Origin: Dipetalonema caudispina
Lineage: Eukaryota; Nematoda; Chromadorea; Rhabditida; Onchocercidae
Reading direction: 5' to 3'
Assembly: GCA_013365325.1 (NCBI GenBank)
Contig: JABVXV010000149.1
Location: 1 to 64,000, forward strand
Length of the DNA stretch: 64,000 nucleotides
Under the pieces are notes generated by a model. It worked only from the letters and a program-made list of their open reading frames with translations, had not been told where the DNA came from and searched no databases. The translations under genes and the position numbers were made by a program. Shown one piece after another: positions 1 through 17,399 of this stretch. Within the stretch, counting starts at the first letter, position 1; every line of letters starts with the position of its first letter.

Positions 1-94
1 ACGGATTCTTCAGGTTTGCTTGACTATCTGTAATAGTTTTATTTGCTATCTTTTCCATGTACAATGCATCGTTTATTATTAATTAAATTTACAG

Positions 95-2678
95 GACCTT
101 CTTCTGCGCGATACACTGAAAGCTCAACAATAGAAACACCATTAACTGATTTAAAATCTTGGACACCATGGTCGGATGATCGAATAGAAAAAGCGGTAGC
201 CCAAGTATTTAATTTTAAACAAACAGGTACTAATTATTCATTACGGTAGTAATCAATTTTTCTGGATCCTGTGATTCCGTTTTTTTTGTCTGTAATTGAC
301 TATATTTGCAACACCTTCACCTCATTCTGCGAGTCATACTGAAAAATCAGCAGTAGCAGACTCACCATTAACTAATTTAAATACTTGGACACCATCTTTG
401 GATGACCATGTGAAAATAGGAGTTATAGCGAAGAATTAAAGTGCATTGCTCTAGCGATGAGTCTTAAATCAGAGTCATCAGCTATTTATAATTATTTTTT
501 CCGAGAACTTACTATTCCCGTTTCCTATTGCACCCCAATAAAAATTAAATTCAAATATAGTATTCAATTTCAGATCTCATATTTTTTCAGAACCCACATC
601 TACAGATTCATCAATTTTCGAAGCTTGTGATAACATTCCAACAACAGTGATCCTTCCTAGATCTGATATAATACGATCTAAAACAGACACAACAGGAACT
701 TCGCAAACTACATCTACGACTGTTGCACAGCAACAAATACATCAACTGTCTGCAGTAGCTTTCTCATCATCTACGTCTGCAGATCCGACAGCATCATCCA
801 GGTCTGTAGATCCGACAATAGCAGAAACAACGAAGAGCACGTTAAATGGGCAAGAATATGTTATAATTTCATTTTATTTTTTGTAATTCAAGTATAATAC
901 TTGTACTTCTTGCAAATTAACCATGGATTCAAAATTGACAGTGAAAATCTGTTCCATTAATAGTCAGCATAATGATATAATTTTAGGAAAAAATTCGTTT
1001 GGAATCCGGATGCACCGTCATTTATACCGCACCGTTTGATCAATAGTCAGAAAATTAAACCGCACAATTATTGTTCAATATTGAATGGCATTCGAACCAG
1101 CGATGCACCATTACCGTTTTTGTCGCCACCTGTCGGAGCTCCATTACAAATTCGACATTTGACTCCGTCTGATCAACTAACCTTATCTGTTCAGGTAAAC
1201 ATTGTAAGCTGTTTCAAACTATTTATATGATTATAGAATAATAATTAGATTCGAATGCTTCACTCCTTACTGATTTGTTGTTTTGGCAAGAGCAGCGTTT
1301 CTAATTCCATTAAGATAAAATTGCTAACTCGCCGAAATCGTTGCACCTCCATTTTATACTTAAATAATTTAACATATCAGAGAATAAGATAGACATGTTT
1401 GATTATGATTTTAAGTAACAATAAGAGAAATAAAAGTTGCTGAAATTCTTGGAAATTTGTAATTTTTAAACATTTCTAGGATTCTCATTATGCCTTATTT
1501 ATTATACAGTATTAACGTGAATAGCAGCAAACTTTGTGTATGTATGACAGATCGATGAACATTGTCATGTTCTAGAGTTTTTCGTCAATTGCGCATCCAA
1601 CATTAACACAAAATTTGTCATTTGCGGATGGTACAACGATGTCAGTTTATTGTAATAAACCGATTACACAAGTAGGTCCTTCTATTTGCTGCTACCTTAC
1701 TAGGATTTTCTTTTAAAAAAACCACACATTGTGCAGTAATGGAAGAATTACGACACATTTTACATTACATTAATTTTTATCTCATTATGGACATATCTCG
1801 TACGTAACATATTCCAGACTACGCCAACGGCAGCTGCAGCGGGTCGTATAACTGCAATGAGTGGATACGGTACATCGATACCGACTCATTATAAGACAAC
1901 GGTTGTACAGGTAAGTCTTTCTATTATGATAATTTATATAATAAACATTATGATAAATTATACTAAAATTCTTAGAAATTTACAACATTCATGATTCACT
2001 CGAATTCTCGCTATACCGTATTCTTCCTGTTGGAAAGACCTACCTCGTGCGGTACATTTCGTGTTGTATTACTTTCTACCGCAGAATTTCCAGACTACAC
2101 CATATCATTCAGCAACAACCGTAATTGGTGCTAGTGGTAGCATTAGACAAATGAGTGGATACGGTGTTGTGATGTCGGATTGGAATGAAACAAATGTATG
2201 TCTTTCAATTTTTATAAATAAAATATGCTTAAACTATTAGAAATGCCAACTACCTCGCCAATTATACGAAATATAATATGTCGTAAGTATTTAGTGATTC
2301 AATTTTGAAATGAAATTATATCAAGTACGCAACGTTTTGAAAACTATTAATTAATTCTTTGAACAAAAAAAAGTTGATGTTTTATTCGTTGTAGCAAATT
2401 CCGTTCGTTGCATATAATCAACCAGGCTTTGGAATGGTTTATAGTCAACACCCAATTGTTCATGTCGTACCATCAACGGCACGTGCTCAATTTTCATCAG
2501 TTCATCAAACTCATGCACAGGTAAAAATTTTTCGCGATGATCAAATTACAATCTGAATTTTGCTCCTCATGAACTTTGTTGCTAGATATCAATGTGGTCC
2601 CTTTGGAACGAATGGTACAATTGGTCAACAAGTCGGCTGTTATACAACATGAATGGATACCTGCATTATCAGGCATAA
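95..2678 (+). CDS. atx-2: Ataxin-2-like protein with PAM2 motif, 3' part (5' truncated by window edge)
   Basis: Eight exons read in one consistent frame: 95-226, 591-840, 987-1194, 1576-1671, 1818-1910, 2085 (or 2094)-2195, 2395-2520 and 2586-2678. The product is Ser/Thr/Gln-rich and low in complexity. The third exon opens with FVWNPDAPSFIP, which fits the PAM2 consensus (xNPNAxxFxP) that binds the MLLE domain of cytoplasmic poly(A)-binding protein. The seventh exon encodes a VAY...SQHP...AR...THAQ series that resembles, from memory, the C-terminus of animal ataxin-2. Ataxin-2 proteins regulate mRNA translation and stability and RNP granules in the cytoplasm. The Lsm and LsmAD domains that would prove the family would lie upstream of the window. 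The frame of the last exon (about 30 residues, ending in TAA) is the least certain. Another PAM2 protein remains possible. Confidence 0.55.
322..439 (+). pseudogene. Decayed tandem duplicate of the preceding exon
   Basis: This stretch repeats the exon at 95-226. Both read P-S-(x)-S-A-x-x-T-E-x-S...PLT-x-L-x-x-WTP-x-x-DD, and long identical DNA runs are shared, such as ACACCATTAACT-like and CTTGGACACCAT segments. The copy has no AG acceptor before it (TTTGCAACACC stands where the parent has TTTACAG) and its frame ends at a TAA near 439. It therefore lies inside the intron as a dead exon. The parent exon splices in phase directly to 591, so the copy is not needed. Confidence 0.6.
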
Positions 2679-3087
2679 GTTGTTGGTTTAGGTGATCAGC
2701 TTTTTCTCAGTTGCCCACATTATTTTTACTTCATTTTGTTTTTAATTGTAAAAAGTGACAGCAGTGATTATAGTACTTAAACTTGCCCGAATTTTAAAAA
2801 TGACCAGATCAATGTAATCTTTCTATTTACGTTTTTTTATTGTAGTTTAATTTTTGCCTGTCTCTTGTCGTGTTCTCAGCGCTCGCGCATCATTTATTAT
2901 TGCTTATTGTTTGGTTGAAATGTGTTGTACATATGAGTGGAAGTTATGCTATACTTTCCTACCACTGTAGTAAAAAAGAAAAAGAAACCAAAAAAGAAAA
3001 AAAGAAAAAATGTAGAAAAGAAATTTTCGAAATTCCAATATGTTGGTCATATCATACGTACTTTTTTCATAAATTTCATTTTGTATA

Positions 3088-3093
3088 AATAAA
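3088..3093 (+). terminator. Poly(A) signal AATAAA of the ataxin-2-like gene
   Basis: AATAAA lies about 410 nt after the predicted stop. It is followed by a T-run at 3112-3119 and a TATTCAG acceptor ending at 3147. This order (poly(A) signal, U-rich element, trans-splice site within about 60 nt) is typical of nematode operon junctions. The stretch 2679-3259 otherwise holds only the presumed 3' UTR and the leader of the next gene. Confidence 0.5.
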
Positions 3094-3259
3094 ATCGCAG
3101 CCCGCGGTAAATTTTTTTTCATCCTCAAAAAAGTAGTACATATTCAGATTGCCGCAGGAAGAAATTTTGAAATATTTGAACAAGTATTGGAATGTGAGAG
3201 AACTCTCATCCTTTCTTTTCCTTGTTGAATTTTTCGAGCTTTATTATTTCATTGCTTCG

Positions 3260-5700
3260 ATGATAACGCTGAATCGAAGATCACAACGAATTTTTTCCCC
3301 ATCGTAAAACTATCCGAACTACTCATTTCAATTTCCACGTAGATATAAATAAAATTTTCCCATTTCCGCATTTGGTATAATCCATTCAGGTTATTAGCAA
3401 TTCTGGATCAGATTAACGGAAATGAAAACAGAAAACGAACTTTGTTCTAAACATCATATATAGCTTAATCACTCTTATCAATAATGAAGCAAATATTCTA
3501 AATAAGAAAACAACAAGTAAATAAGCGATATGATAGATATTCAAGTAAATGATAACACAAAGAGGGAGAATGAATACGCTAACAGAGAAGTACTGTAAAT
3601 GTGAGTTCCATCTATACATTCATGTTTAATTGTGCATACCAAATGTCCTTTGTTAGAAAAATTTCAGTTGAATATTGAAAATAAAATGGCCTTCTTACTA
3701 ATTTTTATTCCAAAAGACGGATTAAGGCCAATTTTTATGGGATATCTTACTTGTCGCGTAAAAGGCATCTACTTTATTATAGTAGTTATGTCAGACTCAT
3801 CCGGAAAATTATCATAAATCTTTTGAACAAATTTAAGCCAAATTTCTTTCAGCAGCATTCCTGTAGAACCATTGGCCTAATCTCTCATTGACAACAAAAG
3901 AGCTATCCTTAAAGCAGCATTTTCTCAACAATCATGACTTCTTGTAGGCTTGGCTTCACCGAGCTTCTTGCTGATCTGTTTCAAAATACCTGGAATTTGA
4001 AGATAGACTGTTGAGAAAGTTTTCTTTTGGTGGAGATAATTTGCTTTCATAAATAAGTGATTGAATATATAATATTATTTGTTGAATTCAACAGTATATC
4101 TGCCAGTAAAGAAATGGAATATAAGCTGTTAAATAAGGTAACAGAATAATGTTTAACAGAAGAAGCAAATTGAAGGAGGTAAATACGTGAATGAATTGAA
4201 GATGGAATGATTACCAGTGTGAATACTTATATATAGTGATTTACAAAGGCATGTTGTAATATAATACAACGATAATTATGCAAAAAAATGGATGAGAAGG
4301 ATGTATAGATGAAGAAGTGATGAGAAAATCTAAAAATTAACTGATAGGAAGCTTTAGATTAGTTTTTGTCGTAGGAATTTATTAAATATATGAAACACTG
4401 TAAGCATTCATTGATATCCTTTAAAAATGATGAATCATTAAGAAATATCGCGCTAGAATTATTCATCCCTATAGGATCACTTTGCAAGGTAATTCCTTTT
4501 GTTTTTTGTGCAATAACTTTGATTAAATTCTGAATCAGCAGACCACTTTGGTCAACTTGCAAAACAATAGCAAAACTGAAACGATCTATTTACTTATATC
4601 AGGCTTTCATGGTTTTAAACGTATTAATGCCTGGAACAGCTTCCCTCCTTACCCGAAGAAATTGCCAAAATACAGGTAACACATACAATTTTGTAGTCAG
4701 TGGAGGGAATGCAAATTGAAACTAACCTTATTGATCAATTGTCGTTTGACATTCTGGTTCATAAATCTTAGCTCATATTGGAGAGTTAACAATTAAAAGA
4801 GTCGATGTCATCAACAAAGAACTCAAATGAAAGTACACATATGATAATTTTATTGTTTCCCAGCTTGCAAAGTGTTGTTGAATGACAGTTATAAAGGTGT
4901 AAGAAGTTGCACGGCCTTGAATTTTTTTGAGAATATTTTAAACTGTAAGGAAAAATGCCATCATATCTAAAGCTTTTACTTTCTTGCTATCAATTCAAAG
5001 ATGACATTTTCTACCTCAGGAAATAATGATTACTGACCCAAACATAATGATTACAGTTGTACTTCTTAGTATTTCTTTCGTTCAACTGTTCACTGTAGTC
5101 GTCATAGTCAACATACTTTCAGAACGTTTAGAGATTCAATTATTTCTCTTCTCAGAAAGTCTTAGAATCCTTGCTTTGAAAAATTTCTTTTTGTTGCGTC
5201 TAAATATCATTCCCCCTAAATTCACTATTAAATTAAACGTAAATTGAAGGCTAACGAAATAGAATGGCAAAAAAAAGATACACAAAAGCGATAAGATATT
5301 TCTTTGTTTCACCGTGTATAATTGTGAAATTGCACATTTATATATATATATATATATATTTTTTTTTTCAATTCATTACATTTGTCATGTGTCGCAACAA
5401 ATGCATTGATTTGGCTGATGAATTTAATTGGGGCATATTTTTGAGATAAGCCTGAGGAGCATTATGAAAAACTATGGTAGAATTTGCTTTTAGGTTAGAT
5501 GTTGTTCTCAACGATATAATTTCGTTATTAGGATGGATCAAATCCTATGCTAATGGATACAATAGAAAAGACATGGATAAAAAGGTGAGAATTATCGAGT
5601 AAACTATTCTCCCAAGATGAAAAGAAAAGTCCAACTCTTTTGTCCTAAGGCCTCTCAGATGTCACCAAGCCACACCACAAGAAATCATTTCGCTGAGTGA
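3260..5700 (+). CDS. Unrecognised multi-exon gene between the ataxin-2-like gene and NVL
   Basis: I do not recognise the product. Candidate exons are 3260-3303 (ATG start), 3390-3443, 3668-3757, 3867-3943, 4095-4137, 4374-4488, 4539-4675, 5494-5584 and 5659-5700 (stop TGA). From 3668 onward every junction keeps phase (0, 2, 0, 0, 2, 0) with good donors (GTAAAA, GTAGGC, GTAACA, GTAATT, GTAACA, GTGAGA) and AG acceptors. The join 3443 to 3668 is out of phase as written, so a small exon is missing or misplaced there. The translation looks like real protein: a basic N-terminus (MITLNRRSQRIFSPS), a hydrophobic LIFIPKDGLRPIFMGYL segment, an aromatic/proline segment (INAWNSFPPYPKKLPKY) and an amphipathic LDVVLNDIISLLGWIKSY helix. 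It ends about 134 nt before the NVL splice acceptor. It could be a pseudogene. Confidence 0.4.
5338..5359 (+). repeat. (TA)n repeat
   Basis: Alternating TA dinucleotides inside an intron of the unrecognised gene. Confidence 0.8.
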
Positions 5701-5830
5701 CTTTGACAGGATTTGCGTGGTCTGAAATAGGTCAAAGTACTTATGAGAGGGACATATACTTGACCTATTGCGTATGAGTGACCGTGCATGCTTATTTAAA
5801 GGAGTTGAGTCCTTATGATTGAAAATTATT

Positions 5831-5834
5831 GCAG
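5831..5834 (+). promoter_or_regulatory. Probable spliced-leader trans-splice acceptor of NVL
   Basis: TTATTGCAG precedes the NVL ATG by only five bases. No upstream exon could be found that joins it in phase. This is the usual place for an SL acceptor in nematodes. It supports the start at 5840; an ATG at 5835 in another frame stops immediately. Confidence 0.4.
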
Positions 5835-5839
5835 ATGCT

Positions 5840-10675
<4,836 letters not shown>

Positions 10676-10716
10676 CTTTTTGTTTAAATTCACATTATAA
10701 CCTTATGGTTAAGTTA

Positions 10717-10722
10717 AATAAA
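10717..10722 (+). terminator. Poly(A) signal of NVL
   Basis: AATAAA lies 42 nt after the NVL stop codon, a typical short nematode 3' UTR. Confidence 0.55.
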
Positions 10723-13700
10723 ATCATCAAGAAAATAAATCGAAGTGAACTAGCCATGGGATTATTTTCTGAACAATACATCTGAGTGTTTTATTAGTTA
10801 CAGGAGATTGTCTTCTAGAATTTGCAAATTTTCTACTTTTCTAATGTTTCTTTCAACAGATCTTAGAATTTTGTCCGTTGCTGAGATTCACGTATAGTAT
10901 ACAACTTGCCTCATGCCTATTCTCAATTATAAGAAGCCAAAGAGTTCTGAGGGAAGAAGAAAAGAAAAAATTCGAACATAGTAACGATTCGAGTGCTGAA
11001 AGGTTGTGAAGCATGTTAACATTTAGCTGACAATAGCTTCAACTTATTGTATAACATACTACGATATGCTCACCGTATGCAACACAGTCCCTTTAGACTT
11101 CTCTGAAATTTAATTTCCTCGGTCCCAACCGGACGAAAAAAGAACCAGTTTAATAGTGCTCATTTTATTTGTGGTCAGATCGAATTTGGGATCAGCAGTA
11201 GACATGCTTTTATGAATTCATGTGTAATAGATCAAATTCAGTAAGATTGGAGACAGGAATCGATTTGTAGCATTATCACAAGTGGTCCTTACGAAATGCC
11301 ACTGCCTACTTGAGAAGAAATCATTAAATGAGGTGGAAAGATCTCAAACTTCCATAGTTATTCTCCCTCATTTTCATTTTTCTTATTAATTTCATAAAAT
11401 GTATTGCCTTTTAAACATTTTAACCGTATTTCACACTTCTTTTTTGTCCATTTATATCATCTATTTCGAAATATTCCAAACTGATGCCTTCAAAAATCAT
11501 CGAAGCAAAATACTTTGAGGATTTGTTGAAATACCAATTTAGTGTTATATTTTTAAGGTTAACAGTTGAAATCTACAAATAAATTTGCTCTTCCTTAATC
11601 ATATCAAATGTAATGAACAATCATATACATTATTTTATTTTAATGCGTTTAATAAACGGTGTTTTATACATACTTATTATTATTCCGTTTTACTGTATGA
11701 ATGTTGGAATTGGGACGGGTCTATTTATATGGTGAAGTAATTAGTGATATATCATCAGACTTTAATATATCAACTTAGCGTTTTTATGTTTTAATAAGAT
11801 TAATATGTTAAAACTGAACTGTAAAGAATAAGTGATAGCCGTTTAAAATATTGCTAATCGTTTTGGATAATACGGTTTCTGGTTTATGCTTTATTAAAAG
11901 TGCATTCCGTAAGTATATATATGTTAGAAGTGACAAATGTCTTCTATCATCGAATGATTCAATCTGATGAAATGGTTCAAACCTCTTTTACTTCCAGTTT
12001 CTCATATTTTTCAAATCTTACTAAAACCGTTATCGGCTTAGCATTTTTAATTCCACCTTAGATTTATCGGTGGTTTCAACATGAAATTTATGACTAGAAC
12101 CGTTACAACAGGCTATTCTGTGCATAATATTCTGTAGTTAACAAAATGTACCATCTCTTTAAACCATAGTTTGATTTAATGCTGGACGTATCAGGCACCA
12201 AAGTTCTAGAAAAGATTTGATACAAGTTATCAAATTTCATTTGCTGAACCATTCAGTTATCAAAAGCTTTCAAACTATCTGACCCAGACGTTCAACATGC
12301 AATCCGTATTTTTCTCTATTCATTTAAAACTTTTAGCAAAAGTACCTTGATAATAGGATGCTGCTTAATTGATGTCAACATTTCCAAACCACAAGGATAT
12401 ATCATTGTCAAATTTTGAAAGACATAATTTTTGCATCGCCAAAATTGACTGCTATTTGAAGAGACTTCCTTTTTAGTGCTTAAATTTTTTTAAAAGAAGT
12501 TCATCACAGAATAAGCATACAAGTAATCGAATTTTCCTTTATTTTGCTAACTGACAATTTGCAAAAAATTCTGTTTTCAAAAAATCAATTTGTTGGCATT
12601 AGCATAACATTGTTTCACAAATTTTGAGGATTATTAAATAATACTTATTGATGAGTGTTCACCTAATAGATATTGGTTTCACATAGTTCGCGAACGACTA
12701 ATCCCTTCGCGGTCATTACCTACCGTTCTCATGAGAAGCAAGTTTCTGTAACACTGTCTGTGTAAATCCGTTGGACTGGAAGATTGTAAACTGCTGATCA
12801 ATTAGTACCACTTGTCGTGAAAGTTTTGATTTGTGGTAGAAGGAATTTGTCTTTTGTTGTAGACAGTATAGTCCTTTTGATTGGGTAACACGACAAAATA
12901 TTTGAATACAGAATTTATTGAATAACACAGCAATTAATACCAGCGAATGTTATAATAATTTTAATGCGTAATAGGTTAAAGTCACTGAGCTGACTTTTGG
13001 TCGGAAGCTTTCAGTAACAGGAATAAAGTTGGAGAGGTGGAAATGAGTGGATGAATGAGCGAATAAGTCAATGCGTGAATGAACCAAAGAGGCAATGAGT
13101 TAACTGAGACAATGAGTCAATGAGTCCCGTAAAGCCATGACCCTTGTATATATATATGTGTGGATATTGGGAGTGGCTTACAGGAAGCATTATTGTAACC
13201 CTATTTTAAGGATATGAACGAAGGATAGTACGTTGCTGTCAGATCTGATTTAAGCATATCTTAATCACAGACAACAAAGACGCATTGTTAATATCTCATC
13301 TTAGACAAGGATGAGTAAAAGTTAAATGGTTTATGTTAACAAATTGTTTCATTACGAAATGAAGCATCAATTACCGTAATAATAAGAAATGTATCATCCC
13401 TTCCTTCGCGAAATTCATTTAGATTTCGCGACACCACTGCTTCATTAGCACGATATCTGTTGGAAATTCCAAGAGTATGATATCGATAAATGAGCTTGAA
13501 TATCAAATAGATGACATGAAAAAGTTAGTACCAAACAGTTGACAGAGATGATCGGTATGAATTTGATTTACAGATTGTAAAAATGAATGAAATACGTTTG
13601 ATACATAAAATTTGCAGGATTATTGCATGAACATATAAGAAAATGAGGAAGGGAAGAATTCTCATTATTTAATGGCAAACAGCATTCCTCCTAAGGTTAT

Positions 13701-14153
13701 ACAAAGACCAATGCTGGTGAATTTAAACTGATGAAATATAAGCCTTGTGCTTTATAAACAAACCAATGATAGTAGCATACTGTGTATACTTCGGAATTGA
13801 GAGAGAAATAAGCCAGAGTCCCAGAAGGAGTCCATTCTTATCATTTATAATTAACAGATCACTGTAATTATATTACAGATATTGCGCAAACATAATCAAA
13901 ATATTTGGATTTATGAAAAGTATTGATAAATACTATCATCGTAGTTTCATCCAGGCGGTTTCAAGGAATTATTGGATTTCACAAGTAAGACTTAAAAAAA
14001 ATTGATAAAGCAAATGATATAAGACAATGGAAATGTGTTGTTTAGATTTCATTAAACAAAATATCTCGGCAATTAAAAATTTATAAAGTCCAGAAAAATC
14101 GATAATATACAATGACTGCAAATAAGAGGATTAAAAAATGGAAAGGATGAGTG
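10723..14153 (+). other. Intergenic, no gene recognised
   Basis: AT-rich sequence between the convergent NVL and FN3-like gene 1. A minus-strand open frame at 12716-12928 has a donor-like end but no acceptor or partner exon. I see no RNA gene or mobile element. Confidence 0.5.
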
Positions 14154-17100
14154 TTATGAGAAATTTACTCTTACTAAGAATAAGAAGATACAAAAAGTGA
14201 CATTGTAGTTAATGAAAATTTTGCGAACGGAAGAAGAAGCAAATCTGTATGGACTGGCTTCCATATCGTACGTCGATAGTTCGTAATCTTTCGTTTTCAA
14301 TTTCCCTAAATTGAGAAAGAAATATATCTGTAATGAAAATGTGATTGAAGTTGAAGAGAACTTCTATATCAGGATTAATAATTTATGCAAAAATTTAATT
14401 TAGTTTAATTTCACATGACTTTAAATTATACCAAAATAGCATTTCTCGATGCTCATACCGGATACGCAGCGACCCATAGAAGTATAACCCCGCGTAAGTG
14501 GTTCCTCACGGATACATAACTTCCCATATTCTGTGTCGTGTTTTAGAAAGGCGAATAATACGTCGAGATCGGATGGTTCACGAAATTCAAACACTTGTGA
14601 GCTTATCTGAGGTACATTACCACCTTGCAGGGTGGCAGTCGTCCTATAATACAAAGAATATAGTCAGTTTATAGTGTTTTAAATTACACTTTATTGATTG
14701 ATGTAGAAGTGCAAAAAGATGGATGAGGAGATGAAAATGTCTGTGAGACTCTTTTGACTCCTTATTTTATTGATACTGCTTAATTGAACTTGTCCTATCT
14801 TAAATTTAGAAAGGGTCATGAAAAGTGATAGGCACAGACATATCCATATTATAAGGCCATCTAAAAGAATGGTTAGAGCGGTCGATATTGTACCATTTGA
14901 ATCCTCGTAAGATTTAATGCTTCGACACAATTAAAAATTGAAAGATTTGTTGTTAATAAGGCTACTCAAAATATTTTCAACATTTTTCTATCATGTCATT
15001 TTTATACGTCATAGATTTTTTGCTCCCTTTACTTTTACATTAGAAAAACGCTTAGAAAAACATTTCAGGCAAAGTATTAGTTTATTCCTACTGATGAATA
15101 TTAGAAAAAAAAAAAAGGTGAAAGGAAAGAAATGATTGAGAATTAACATCTCGCATAAAATGGATCGTTAATGTGCTTACTTCTTCTAATTTTATGAATT
15201 TTTTATTAAGCTCTTTTTAGTCCACCATTTCCATAAATTTTTTGTATAATTTAGTCATTAGCTACCTTCCGAAATGAAAAGCTATTTTTAAAATTCCACT
15301 TAATAAGCTAGATTCTAAGCGAATTAATTTCTACTTTTAGCAATAGTTGGAATGAATCAAATAAGAGTGGTGGGTAATAATCCCAACTTAAACGGAAATT
15401 TCGAGTGAAGAATTTTGTTTTCAAGTTTTAAAGTTTGAAAGTCTTCATGATCTAAAATTATAAACTGATATTTTTTCTAAATTATGTTCTTTATGTCTAT
15501 GGTATTGAAAGTTTTAACTTATTGGTAGACATGAAATGTTGACTTAGCATTAAGTTACGCTAATTGGAATAAAATTTAATTGCTCAAAAACTTGATGAAA
15601 TTCAAATTTAAACTTGAACTTACTTTACACCACGGAATTAGACATATGGAATTACTATCCGATCAAAGCAGAATGAAACAAAATATTTGTCATCGAATTA
15701 CTCTTTCTTAAAAAAAGTATGCGGCATTGATCATTCCCTTATTTTTCGCATTTTTACATTAAACTACTGATTGATAAGAGCGGATGAAAGTGTATCGTAG
15801 GTGAAAGCTATACCGGTCGGCATCCTCAAGAATCAAATAACTGTCAGCGATTGCGATAACGATCAACCGAGCACCTTTTGGTGACATTCCTTACAGATTA
15901 ATCTGACAACTTATTGTAGGACTACGATAAATAATCAAGGAAGGCTACTAACGCACATATCTGGTCATGATGCAGTAAGGCATAAAGAACTATGTCTAAT
16001 AGTCCATCAATTTCAATAAATTGATAGTAATGAAAGATAGTAAATAAGACTACGGTTGGTTATCGCAATCCTATGATCGGAATAGATTGAAAGAATTGAA
16101 AATCTGTTTAATGATATCTGAAAAGATTAGTTCCGAAAAGCCAAGCTAGAAAAGGAAACCTCATCGGGAAATTCGTGACGGAACGAATTTTGAATTGCAT
16201 CGTAGTTGCTGTAATATCGACCACCTCCACATCCTCCACTGTTGTATCCGCACTTTTTCCAAACCGATCCAAAGTTCGCAACAATCGACAATCCGTTCCG
16301 GTCGTTTCATTATGTCTGTTGAAATTCTCCCACTCAATGCAAATATAATACCACGATCGTTCTCGTAAATCTGATAAATATACCTAAAGCAATTTATATT
16401 TCAAAATTAATGTAAATGATCAGCTAAGTTTTAACCGAACTGATATTCTTGAAAATAAAAAGCACAACAACATTTATACCGTGTCATATTTGAAGCAAAT
16501 AACCTAGCATTTCCACTTTTAACCTTATTCCATAATATTTATTTACCTTTGTTTATTACAATCAACTTGTTAGAAGAACTTGTTTCTATTATGGAACAAA
16601 AGAGAATAAAAAGATCAAAATTTTAATTCATTTTTGTTTCTATTCGTTGAACTAATTGTTGGCTTTTAAAGAACACTGAAAATATTCAATGAATTGAAAA
16701 ATTTGAAGCCGATTAAATGGATAACCTGCTTATCTTCTCGAATGCTATCAGGATAAAATACTTTGCTAACAAGCGGTTCGCCTGATTTTAGTGGAATTGC
16801 CGAAACGAACAATGTTGGAATTTGGGTTGGTGAAAGATGGGCTTCTAGAAATGAATTCAACAGAACGATTCGAAAGCCATGTTTTGTCGTATCTACAAAA
16901 TTTATGGCCCTGAAATAAAACAATCAGAAGGAAGTTACTTTTTTCTGTCTTCAAATTCTCAAACATCTTGGAATTTTCCATTTAGGATGTTTAAAACATT
17001 CATTTTTCTTTACTAATGTAGAAAGGATAAGATGAAAATATTATTGTTTGCTATTATGAAGAAGTTTTCTATCGAAAGAATGATTTTTTTTTTTGCACAT

Positions 17101-17399
17101 CCATCACTTATTTATTATTCATCAATAGTAAAGAAAAAAAAAAAAAAAAACAAGAATCCGTCCTAACTAAAGGAAACTGAATGATCGAAACTTGGACAAA
17201 CATATAATTCCAGTTTCAAAAAGAGGAAGAAAAATTCTAAATATCGAAATTGTGATTTGAGAATTGAAAATTGAAAAAGAAAATTTGAAAAAACGAACCT
17301 TGCACTGATGAATATCCGCTGGTATTTCGGATTACCGTAAACAACAGCACATAATACAGACGAAAAAACAATTATTAATTTAAGCATGAAGCAGATCAT
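14154..17399 (-). CDS. Secreted/anchored fibronectin-III-like protein, copy 1
   Basis: Five exons on the minus strand (17299-17399, 16726-16909, 16160-16383, 14432-14643, 14154-14305) give 290 residues. The N-terminus is a signal peptide (MLKLIIVFSSVLCAVVYG, perhaps four residues after the first ATG), followed by NPKYQR. Two beta-rich modules follow, each with a pattern seen in extracellular FN3 domains: WYYICIEWENFNRHN...TDC...RTLDRFG, then YGKLCIREEP...GR...EKCYFG. The C-terminus (after KDYELSTYD) is hydrophobic (TFCIFLFLV) and short, suggesting a GPI signal or tail anchor. The product probably sits at the cell surface or is secreted. The paralogue at 35849-40002 has the same intron phases and identical middle exon lengths. 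FN3 assignment rests on pattern only, and the function is unknown. Confidence 0.75.
14644..16159 (-). other. Long third intron of FN3-like copy 1
   Basis: A 1.5-kb intron. It contains a minus-strand open frame at 14691-14930 with a strong transmembrane segment (see findings). The rest is AT-rich with nothing recognised. Confidence 0.5.

Noticed and set aside
4359..4562. Minus-strand 67-codon frame
   Set aside because: It is antisense to two plus-strand exons that have proper splice sites and matching phases.
5494..5584. Idea that this exon is the 5' exon of NVL
   Set aside because: No frame through it joins the NVL start region in the needed phase; it fits the upstream unrecognised gene instead.
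12716..12928. Minus-strand frame with a GTAATG donor-like end
   Set aside because: No convincing acceptor, partner exon or family motif.
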